From: Cellulomonas flavigena DSM 20109
Lineage (GTDB): Bacteria > Actinomycetota > Actinomycetes > Actinomycetales > Cellulomonadaceae
DNA: 64,000 nucleotides
Direction of reading: 5' to 3'
Assembly: GCF_000092865.1 (NCBI RefSeq)
Contig: NC_014151.1
Location: forward strand, 3,534,001-3,598,000
The notes under the pieces were generated by a model. That model worked only from the letters and a program-made list of their open reading frames with translations. It searched no databases and was not told the DNA's origin. The translations under genes and the position numbers were made by a program. This document shows positions 37,869 through 44,256 of the stretch, in pieces. Every line of letters starts with the position of its first letter. Position 1 is the stretch's first letter.

Positions 37869-38102
37869 ATGCGTGCTCGTCGCACCGGCGCCGTCGTCGT
37901 CGGCACCGTCCTGCTCACCACGCTCACGTGGTCGGGCGCCCAGGCCCTGCCGTACGCCGACCCGCACAGGGCCGTCATCAACCCGTTCACCGGGACGAAC
38001 GGCGCGGTGATCAACCCGTTCACCCAGTCGCACGGCGACGTCGTCAACCCGTTCACCCAGCCGCACGGCGACGTCATCAACCCCTACACCGACCCGCACT
38101 GA
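37869..38102 (+). CDS. Secreted peptide with four 11-residue INPFT repeats
   Basis: A 77-aa product with a strong ribosome site (AGGAGGAG, 5 nt before the ATG). Residues 1-26 form a signal peptide with cleavage after AQA. The mature 51 residues are LPYADPHR followed by four copies of an 11-residue unit: AVINPFTGTNG, AVINPFTQSHG, DVVNPFTQPHG and DVINPYTDPH. They are encoded by near-identical 33-bp blocks starting at 37971, 38004, 38037 and 38070. Each repeat pairs a hydrophobic VIN/VVN core with Pro, Phe/Tyr and His, suggesting a metal-, glycan- or surface-binding stack. I recognise no family. A perfect hairpin follows the gene. The opposite-strand frame is a mirror and was left out. Confidence 0.75.
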   Translation: MRARRTGAVVVGTVLLTTLTWSGAQALPYADPHRAVINPFTGTNGAVINPFTQSHGDVVNPFTQPHGDVINPYTDPH

Positions 38103-38160
38103 GCCCGCGCTGCACGCCCACCCGTGAGGTGGTCGCTGTCGTCCGGGTGACCCCGGGTCG

Positions 38161-38191
38161 CGCCCGGCCGGCACCCGCTGCCGGCCGGGCG
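38161..38191. terminator. Terminator between repeat peptide and DUF6803-like gene
   Basis: Perfect 12-bp stem (38161-38172 with 38180-38191) and a 7-nt loop, between the converging stops at 38102 and 38197. Serves both strands. Confidence 0.8.
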
Positions 38192-38196
38192 CCGCG

Positions 38197-38865
38197 TCAG
38201 TGCGTCATGCCCTCCATCTGCGAGCCGTCGTCCATCACGTGCGTCGGGTCCCAGCCCAGGACCGTGGGGTCGAGCATCCCCGCGATCATCGCGACGTGCG
38301 CCACGACGAGGAAGACGCCGACGAACGTCGCGTGCGCCTTCAGCCGCGCCCGTTCGTCCCAGCGGGATCCGAGCACCCCGGTCTCCAGGAGCGTGATCCC
38401 GAGCAGCGGGACGAGGCCGAGCAGGTAGAACCCGACGGCGACGACGTCCGCGGGACCGCGCCAACCGCCGTCGACCGTCAGGGGGACGACCGCGTGCCGC
38501 AGCAGGTACGCCACGACCCCGACGAAGTAGAAGCCGGCGAAGATCCCGACGTACCGGTTCAGCGCGCGGACCGTCCGGCCCGCGCGCGCGGGGCTGAAGA
38601 GGATGACGAGCTCGGTGACCGCGACGGTCTCGGCGGCGACCACGGGCACGGCCATGAAGAGGATCAGGTTCCACGGCTGGTTCGCGGCCAGCAGCCCCAT
38701 GTAGTGGGTCGAGCCCATGTCGGGGCCGGCGGGCCACGCCGGCAGGGTCAGCGCGACGACGGCGACTGCGACGGCGACGCCGAGGACGAGCGCGGAGCGC
38801 AGCCCCGGACCCCGTCCCGCGGGATGCCCGGCGGCTACGGTCGTGCGTGGTGCGGTGGCGACCAT
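38197..38865 (-). CDS. DUF6803-like multi-pass membrane protein
   Basis: A 222-aa membrane protein with about five helices. The key landmark is MGSTHYMGLLAANQPWNLIL before the second helix, then VAAETVAVTELVILF with acidic residues inside the membrane, LNRYVGIFAGFYFVG, LPLL-like GITLLETGVL and a C-terminal Met/His tail (DPTHVMDDGSQMEGMTH). This fits proteins annotated as DUF6803 or permease, of unknown role. The Met/His tail and buried acids hint at metal handling, which is inference. ATG 38865 was chosen for its AAGGAG site; ATG 38886, seven codons earlier, is the alternative. It faces the repeat peptide gene across a terminator. Confidence 0.72.
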   Translation of the reverse strand: MVATAPRTTVAAGHPAGRGPGLRSALVLGVAVAVAVVALTLPAWPAGPDMGSTHYMGLLAANQPWNLILFMAVPVVAAETVAVTELVILFSPARAGRTVRALNRYVGIFAGFYFVGVVAYLLRHAVVPLTVDGGWRGPADVVAVGFYLLGLVPLLGITLLETGVLGSRWDERARLKAHATFVGVFLVVAHVAMIAGMLDPTVLGWDPTHVMDDGSQMEGMTH

Positions 38866-39043
38866 CGTGGCTCCTTCGTCGGTCATACCGGGCCTCCCGG
38901 CGTCGACGTCAGCCTGTGCGGCGACGGTCGCGGCGCGACTGACGTTCGATGAAGGAACGATGAAGACCCCGGGCGCCCGGGCCACCGCCGGGGCGCGACA
39001 GGACCAAGGGCCCGGGGAGCGCCCGTCAGGACGCCCGCGCGGC

Positions 39044-39316
39044 CGGCAGGTCCACCCAGGCGCGGCCGGCCAGCTCGTGGTGCTCGGGGCGGAGCGGTGC
39101 GCTCTCGGTGTCCGGCTGCGGGTCGACGACGTCGGACAGGGCGTCGCCGCCGAGCACCTGCCGCACGTCCTCGAGCGCTTCGACCGCGTCGACACCGCGC
39201 GCGACCGGTCGCACGGCGGCTCCGGCATCGGCCTGGCGATCGCTCGGGCGCTCACCGCGGCGCGGTCGGCGCGCACAGCGACGGCCTCGGTCGCCGGGCA
39301 CGGGCTTCGTCGAACC
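39044..39316 (+). pseudogene. Remnant of sensor histidine kinase ATPase domain
   Basis: The plus strand keeps a continuous stretch that matches the C-terminal HATPase of a sensor kinase: GAERCALGVRLRVDDVGQGV (G1 box), AEHLPHVLERFDRVDTARD (F box) and SHGGSGIGLAIARALTAA (G2 box). No N-terminal sensor, DHp histidine or N box is found upstream (the DUF6803-like gene intervenes), and the end after ALTAA no longer follows the usual HGG-x-GTTFTVRLP pattern. There is no ribosome site. It is a decayed fragment, in a gap otherwise without genes (38866-39384). The boundaries are estimates. Confidence 0.75.
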
Positions 39317-39384
39317 TTCACCGAGCGGCGCGCCGCGCGCCCGGGCTCGCGTCCCGGCGCCTCGCGGACGCAGCCGGCGAGGCG

Positions 39385-40362
39385 TCAGTTCGCCTCGCTG
39401 CGCCCCTGGCGCCAGTACCCCATGAACGCGACGGCCCTGCGGTCGACGCCGCACTCGCGCACCAGGTGCCGGCGCAGCGTCTTGATGACGCCGGCCTCGC
39501 CGGCGAGCCACGCGTAGAGGTGGGCCTCGGTGGCCAGCGGCTCGCCCGTCTCGTGGTCGACCGGCACCTCCCACAGCATGCCGTGGTCGATGTCGACGTC
39601 CTCGAGGTCGGTGTCGGGCGCGGGGGCCTGGCCGGGCAGGAGGCGCGCGGCGGCGGCCTGGACGCCGGGCACGAGCAGGTCGCCGTGGGCGCGGCCGTCG
39701 CGGCCGAGCCAGTGCACGTGCACGCCCTCCGGGGCGCCGAGCTCGAGGCGGTCGTCGGAGAACGGCATCTCGACGAGCACCTCGCCGCGGGCGTCGCGCG
39801 GGAGCCGCTCGACGATGCCGGCGATGGCGGGCAGCGCGGTCTCGTCGCCGGCGATGAGCAGGCGGTCGGTGCGCGCCGGCGGGACGAAGTCGACGCCGCC
39901 GTGCGGGCCGACGTGGTCCGCGTTGGGGCCCATGACGACGAGCTCGTCGCCGATCTGCGCGGTCGACGCCCACCGCGAGGCGGGGCCCGTGTCGCCGTGC
40001 AGCACGACGTCGACGTCGAGCTCGCGCGGGTGGGGCCGCACACCGCGCGCGGTGTACGTGCGCATGGGGTGACGGCGGTCGTCGGGCAGCGCTCGCCACG
40101 TGCCGTACCAGTCGCCGGTGCGGCCCAGGTCGATGAGGTCGGCGTAGGGCGAGCCCGCGACGGGCAGGAAGAACTTGATGCGCTGGTCGAACCCGTTGTC
40201 CGCGAAGCGGTCGAGGTCGTCACCGGTGAACGTCACGCGCAGCAGGCTGGGGCACAGCCGCTGCAGTGCCGCGACGCGCACGTGGAACATCCGGAACGGC
40301 GACGCGGGGGGTGCGGCGACGGGGGCGGCGGGCTCGACGGTCGTCGCGGGGGTGCGGGTCAC
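39385..40362 (-). CDS. Siderophore-interacting protein (ferric reductase, ViuB-like)
   Basis: A 325-aa cytoplasmic flavoprotein of the SIP family that reduces ferric siderophores to free iron. The FAD-binding domain has RVTFTGDDLDRF and the signature MRTYTARGVRP; the NAD(P)H domain shows IAGDETALPAIAGIVERLP and LYAWLAGEAGVIKTLRRHL. The C-terminal FMGYWRQGRSEAN is the typical family ending. The GTG at 40362 follows a proline/alanine-rich leader, and an iron box lies 10-30 nt upstream, so the gene should be repressed by iron through a DtxR/IdeR regulator. No siderophore synthesis or importer gene is nearby, so it may serve several systems. Confidence 0.94.
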   Translation of the reverse strand: MTRTPATTVEPAAPVAAPPASPFRMFHVRVAALQRLCPSLLRVTFTGDDLDRFADNGFDQRIKFFLPVAGSPYADLIDLGRTGDWYGTWRALPDDRRHPMRTYTARGVRPHPRELDVDVVLHGDTGPASRWASTAQIGDELVVMGPNADHVGPHGGVDFVPPARTDRLLIAGDETALPAIAGIVERLPRDARGEVLVEMPFSDDRLELGAPEGVHVHWLGRDGRAHGDLLVPGVQAAAARLLPGQAPAPDTDLEDVDIDHGMLWEVPVDHETGEPLATEAHLYAWLAGEAGVIKTLRRHLVRECGVDRRAVAFMGYWRQGRSEAN

Positions 40363-40372
40363 GGCGTCAGCA

Positions 40373-40391
40373 TAAGGTGAGGCTTACCTGA
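40373..40391. promoter_or_regulatory. DtxR/IdeR-type iron box
   Basis: TAAGGTGAGGCTTACCTGA resembles the actinobacterial iron box TTAGGTTAGSCTAACCTAA, with strong AGGT/ACCT symmetry. It sits directly upstream of the siderophore-interacting protein start, where binding of the iron-loaded repressor would block transcription. Confidence 0.8.
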
Positions 40392-40411
40392 ATGCGCAAC
40401 CCCGGTTCCCG

Positions 40412-41743
40412 TCAGGTGGGACACACCCCGGGCAGCAGCGCGGCGCCGGGTGCGACGCCCCCCGCGGGGTCCCCGGCGGTGCCGTCGGGCGGGGTCGCGG
40501 GGTCGGTCGTCGCGGGCGTGCCGGCGTCACCCCCGGGCGGCACCTCACCGCCGGCCTCACCGCCGGCCGCGCCGCCGGCCGCGCCCCCCGTGGCGCCGTC
40601 CCCGGCTGCTCCCCCGGCGCCCGGCGACGCGGGCGGGGGCACCAGCTCCGCCGGCGGCTGGTCCGCGATCAGCCGCTGCCAGACCGCGTCGTTCGCGGCC
40701 GTCCACACCACGCGGTTCGGATCGCTCGGGGCCGCCACGACCTCGACGGGCGTGAAGACGATGCGCTCCCGGTCCATGCCGCGCAGCGAGTACCCGAACG
40801 CGGCCAGGCGCACGGGGTCCGCGAGCTGCTCGTCGGCGGTGAGCGCCCCGAGCACCGCGCGCGCGACGCCGTAGAGCTCGTCCGCGTCGCTCAGCAGGTC
40901 CTTGGCGAGCAGCTCGCGCACCGCCGACTGCACGAACGCCTGCTGCCGCGTGATGCGCGTCAGGTCGCTGCCCAGCTCCAGCCCCATGCCCCTGCCGTGC
41001 CGCACCCGCAGGAACCCGATGGACTGCACGCCGTCGAGCTTCTGGTCGCCCGCGGGCAGGTCGAGGGCACCGTACCTGCGGTCCTCGACCACGGGCTCCG
41101 GCAGGCACATGCGCACACCGTCGAGCGCCTCGACGACGTCGATCACGCCGGTCATCCGCACGACCACGTGGTGCGTGATCGGCACGTTCGTCAGCGACTG
41201 CACCGTGCCGATCGTGCACGCCGCGGCGTGGTCGATCTTCTGCTCCGGGCCCGCCCCGATCGAGAATGCCTCGTTGAACATCGTGTGCCGCGGCTTCGAC
41301 CGCGACCCGTCCGGCCGCAGGCACTCCGGCACGTCGACCAACGAGTCACGCGGGATCGACACGACCTCGGCCCACGTCCGGTCGCCCGCGACGTGGATCA
41401 GCATCGTGGAGTCCGAGCGCATGCCCTCCTCGTGGCCCGCGAGCGCCGCGTTCTCCGCGTCGCGCAGGTCCGTGCCCATGACCAGGATGTTCATCGCGGC
41501 ACCGGCGAACGGGTCGTCGGGCGCGTTCGTGGTGGCGACGGGCGACGGGGCCGCCAGCACGAGCGCCTGCGCGCCGCTGACGTCCAGCTGGGCCCGCAGG
41601 TCGAGGTAGACGGCCCCGGCCGCGGACGCGAAGGTCGTCAGGACGGCGGTGAGCACGATCGCCGGAGCGCGCGGCGCGGTGCGCTGCACGCGCGCGTGTC
41701 GCGCGGTCGCGGAGGCGGTGCGGGCGTGGCGTGCGTCGGTCAC
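40412..41743 (-). CDS. LytR-CpsA-Psr (LCP) family protein
   Basis: A 443-aa type II membrane protein that attaches polyisoprenoid-linked glycopolymers to peptidoglycan. After a basic cytoplasmic tail, one helix (APAIVLTAVLTTFASAAGAV, about 27-46) anchors it. The outer LCP domain has NILVMGTDLRD (D-R pair), HEEGMRSDSTMLIHV, VVSIPRDSLVDVPE, and the late QSIGFLRVRHGRGMGLELG with R-x-R. A 75-residue Gly/Ala/Pro-rich tail ends the protein; it is of low complexity and may span the wall. No LytR_C domain is clear. It may act on the exopolysaccharide or teichoic acid-like polymers of this organism. It lies upstream of the SIP gene in the same direction, but the iron box separates them. Confidence 0.93.
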   Translation of the reverse strand: MTDARHARTASATARHARVQRTAPRAPAIVLTAVLTTFASAAGAVYLDLRAQLDVSGAQALVLAAPSPVATTNAPDDPFAGAAMNILVMGTDLRDAENAALAGHEEGMRSDSTMLIHVAGDRTWAEVVSIPRDSLVDVPECLRPDGSRSKPRHTMFNEAFSIGAGPEQKIDHAAACTIGTVQSLTNVPITHHVVVRMTGVIDVVEALDGVRMCLPEPVVEDRRYGALDLPAGDQKLDGVQSIGFLRVRHGRGMGLELGSDLTRITRQQAFVQSAVRELLAKDLLSDADELYGVARAVLGALTADEQLADPVRLAAFGYSLRGMDRERIVFTPVEVVAAPSDPNRVVWTAANDAVWQRLIADQPPAELVPPPASPGAGGAAGDGATGGAAGGAAGGEAGGEVPPGGDAGTPATTDPATPPDGTAGDPAGGVAPGAALLPGVCPT

Positions 41744-41838
41744 GTGCCGAAACTAGGACCGCGCGGGCGCACGCGGTGGGCACTCGTGGGGCGGTGCCGT
41801 GAAGGTCCGGGGAAGGGGCGTTCACGCACCGCCCACGG

Positions 41839-42843
41839 TCAGTCGGCCGGCGCCGCCTCGCGCAGCCGCTCGAGCAGCGGCCCGGCGGCCTCGTCGAGGA
41901 AGCGCTGCTGCAGCGCGTCGCCGACCTGCACGAGCGCGACGTCGGTGAAACCGGCCTCCCAGTAGGCGCTGACGGCCTCGACGACGGCGTCGAGGTCCGG
42001 CCCGCACGGGATCGCCTCCGCGACGTCCTCGGGGCGCACGAACTGGCTCGCGGCGGCGAAGGACTCGTCGGTCGGCAGGTCGGCGTTGACCTTCCACCCG
42101 CCGCCGAACCAGCGGAACTGCTCGTGCGCGCGCGCCACGGCCTCGTCGCGGTCCGGGCCCCAGGAGATCGGGATCTGGCCGATCTTGCGCGAGGGTCCGA
42201 TCGCCGTGATCGTCGGCTCGAGGTTCGCGCGCGCCTCGTCCCAGGACCGCACGAGGTCGGCGTCGGGCTCGACGGCGACGAGGTGGTCCGCGAGCTCGGC
42301 GAACCGCGTGACCGACTGCGGGCCGGACACGGCCACACCGATCGGCACGGGCACCTCCGGCACGTCCCAGACCTTGGCGGAGTCGACCCGGAAGTGCGCG
42401 CCCTCGTAGGTGACACGGTCGCCGGTGAGCAGCGCGTGGATGATCTCCAGGGCCTCCTCGAGCATGTCGTGGCGCTCCCCCACGGCCGGCCAGCGCTCGC
42501 CGACCACGTGCTCGTTGAGGTTCTCACCCGAACCGACGTTGAGCGTGAAGCGGTCCTGCGAGAGCAGCGCGATCGTCGCGGCCTTCTGCGCGACCACGGC
42601 CGGGTGGTAGCGCAGGGTCGGGCACGTCACGTACGTCATGAGCTCCAGTCGCTCGGTCGCGTGCGCGACCGCCCCCAGCACGCTCCACGCGTAGGGCGCG
42701 TGCCCCTGCTCCTCGAGCCACGGGAAGTAGTGGTCGGACGACACGGCGAAGTCGAAGCCGAGACGGTCGGCGTGCTGCGCGTACCCGACGAGCTCACGGG
42801 GGCCGGACTGCTCGGTCATGAGGGTGTACCCGAATCGCGTCAT
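41839..42843 (-). CDS. LLM-class F420-dependent oxidoreductase (TIGR03557-like)
   Basis: A 334-aa luciferase-like TIM-barrel enzyme. The opening RFGYTLMTEQSGPRELVGYAQHA and the segment FAVSSDHYFPWLEEQGHAPYAW are characteristic of the F420/G6PDH-like TIGR03557 group, as is LNVGSGENLNEHVVGERWP, which lines the cofactor site. The substrate is unknown; relatives reduce or oxidise sugars or other carbonyls with F420. The ATG at 42843 removes the long upstream in-frame stretch that overlaps the next gene. It follows the ferritin-VIT gene in the same direction with 52 nt between, so co-transcription is possible. A second LLM gene of a different subgroup lies at 53 kb. Confidence 0.9.
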   Translation of the reverse strand: MTRFGYTLMTEQSGPRELVGYAQHADRLGFDFAVSSDHYFPWLEEQGHAPYAWSVLGAVAHATERLELMTYVTCPTLRYHPAVVAQKAATIALLSQDRFTLNVGSGENLNEHVVGERWPAVGERHDMLEEALEIIHALLTGDRVTYEGAHFRVDSAKVWDVPEVPVPIGVAVSGPQSVTRFAELADHLVAVEPDADLVRSWDEARANLEPTITAIGPSRKIGQIPISWGPDRDEAVARAHEQFRWFGGGWKVNADLPTDESFAAASQFVRPEDVAEAIPCGPDLDAVVEAVSAYWEAGFTDVALVQVGDALQQRFLDEAAGPLLERLREAAPAD

Positions 42844-42895
42844 ACCCCGAGCCTCACCCGCGGCGGGCGGTCCGGCATCCCGAGCCGGACGGGCG

Positions 42896-44065
42896 TCAGA
42901 CCGCCGACGTCCCGAAGGCGAGCCCCAGCAGGTAGGTGACCGCCGCCGCGCCGAAGCCGATGGCGAGCTGGCGCAGCGCACGCCGCAGCGGCGACGCCCC
43001 GGACAGCAGCCCGACGACCGATCCCGTCCCCAGCAGCGCGAGACCGACGAGCCCGGCCGACCACACCACGGCCGTCGTCCCCGACACCCCCAGCAGGTAC
43101 GGCAGGACGGGGACGAGCGCACCGGACGCGAAGAAGCAGAAGCTCGCACCGGCGGCACCCCACGCGGTGCCGACGGACTCGTGCTCGTCGCGCTCGGGCG
43201 CCGGGCGGGGCGCGGGCGCCTCACCGCTCGGCAGCGTCGTCGAGGTGCGCAGCAGCGACGCGTCGACGGCCTGCTGCGCCTCGTACTGCGCGAGGGACGC
43301 GAGCACGACGTCGGCGCGTACGTGCGCGTCGTCGGCGCTCATGCCCCGCGCCCGGTAGACGAGCGCGAGCTCGTTGGCCCCCACGTCGAGGTGCGCGAGC
43401 GCGGCCGCCGCGTCCGCGTCGGGGCGCGACGCCTCCAGCAGCTCACGCTGCGAGCGCACCGACACGTACTCCCCCGCGCCCATCGACAGGGCTCCGGCGA
43501 GCAGTCCCGCGAGGCCCGTGAGCAGCACGGTCTGCGTCGCGACGCCGCTCGCGCCGATGCCCAGCACCAGGGCGAGGTTCGAGACGAGCCCGTCGTTGGC
43601 GCCGAACACCGCGGCGCGGAACGTGCCGGAGATCTGCTGCCGCCCGCGCATCGCCAGGCCGCGCACGACCTCCTCGTGGATCTGCTCGTCGGCGGCCATG
43701 CGCGCCGTGGCCTGCGCGTCGTCCGCGTAACCGGACCGCGCCTCGGCGCGCTGCGCGAGCGCGTACACCCACACGGACCCGAAGCGCCGCGCGAGCTGCG
43801 CGAGCAGCCGCGTCCGCCAGTCGCCGCGCACCGGCCGGCCGACGTCGCCGCCGAGCAGCGCGAGCCAGTGCGCCTCGTGCCGGCGCTCGGCCTCGGCCAG
43901 CGCGAGCAGGATCTCGCGCTCCTCACCCGTGCGGCGCGACGCGAGCTCACGGTAGACCGCGGCCTCGGCGCGCTCGTCGGCGAGGTTGCGGCGCCAGCGC
44001 CGCAGCTCGGCGGCGGACGGGTGCGGCGGCGCCCCCGCGGCGGGGGTGACGGGGCGGTCGGGCAT
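42896..44065 (-). CDS. Ferritin-like/VIT1 fusion metal transporter
   Basis: A 389-aa protein with an N-terminal ferritin-like helical domain (about 15-150: DERAEAAVYRELASRRTGEEREILLALAEAERRHEAHWLALL split over helices with Glu and His ligands, and AADEQIHEEVVRGLAMR) and a C-terminal VIT1/CCC1 transporter. The latter begins GTFRAAVFGANDGLVSN, then has MGAGEYVSVRSQRELLE and three more helices near the end. Such fusions (MbfA/Rubrerythrin-VIT type) export iron or manganese from the cytoplasm when metal is high. AGGAG lies upstream of the start at 44065. It is divergent from the LuxR-type regulator. Regulation by a metal repressor is likely, but I see no clear box. Confidence 0.9.
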   Translation of the reverse strand: MPDRPVTPAAGAPPHPSAAELRRWRRNLADERAEAAVYRELASRRTGEEREILLALAEAERRHEAHWLALLGGDVGRPVRGDWRTRLLAQLARRFGSVWVYALAQRAEARSGYADDAQATARMAADEQIHEEVVRGLAMRGRQQISGTFRAAVFGANDGLVSNLALVLGIGASGVATQTVLLTGLAGLLAGALSMGAGEYVSVRSQRELLEASRPDADAAAALAHLDVGANELALVYRARGMSADDAHVRADVVLASLAQYEAQQAVDASLLRTSTTLPSGEAPAPRPAPERDEHESVGTAWGAAGASFCFFASGALVPVLPYLLGVSGTTAVVWSAGLVGLALLGTGSVVGLLSGASPLRRALRQLAIGFGAAAVTYLLGLAFGTSAV

Positions 44066-44240
44066 GGGTCTCCTGGGACGACGTACCGGGGGCTCGTCGG
44101 CACGCTAGCGGACCGCACCGGGTTGCGAGGGCGGGCGACGGGGTTGTGGTGCCGGCCGTCACCGCAGGTTGCGGGCGCCCGAACGCTGAGGGTTCACCCG
44201 GCGCACCGGGCCGCTGCGCGCGCACTCGCGCACGTGGGGC

Positions 44241-44249
44241 TGTGATAAT
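44241..44249 (+). promoter_or_regulatory. Extended -10 of the LuxR-type gene (leaderless)
   Basis: TGTGATAAT is a TG-n extended -10 with hexamer GATAAT at 44244-44249. The ATG at 44257 lies 7 nt downstream, where transcription should begin, so the mRNA is probably leaderless. No -35 is obvious, as expected for extended -10 promoters. Confidence 0.6.
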
Positions 44250-44256
44250 CCGGTGG

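Noticed and set aside
37751..38080. Minus-strand frame with repeats of the form WVNGL
   Set aside because: It is only the reverse reading of the 33-bp repeats of the secreted peptide; the plus frame has the ribosome site and the signal peptide.
37971..38099. Four 33-bp repeats as a CRISPR-like array
   Set aside because: Repeats are contiguous without spacers and stay in frame in a coding gene.
39097..40380. Long plus-strand frame over the siderophore-interacting protein gene
   Set aside because: Antisense mirror; the minus strand has complete SIP motifs and the iron box.
41822..42097. Extra minus-strand small gene within the LLM gene
   Set aside because: Shifted-frame shadow; the LLM frame is continuous with full family motifs.
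42844..43224. N-terminal extension of the LLM oxidoreductase
   Set aside because: It would overlap the ferritin-VIT gene; ATG 42843 begins exactly at the family start.
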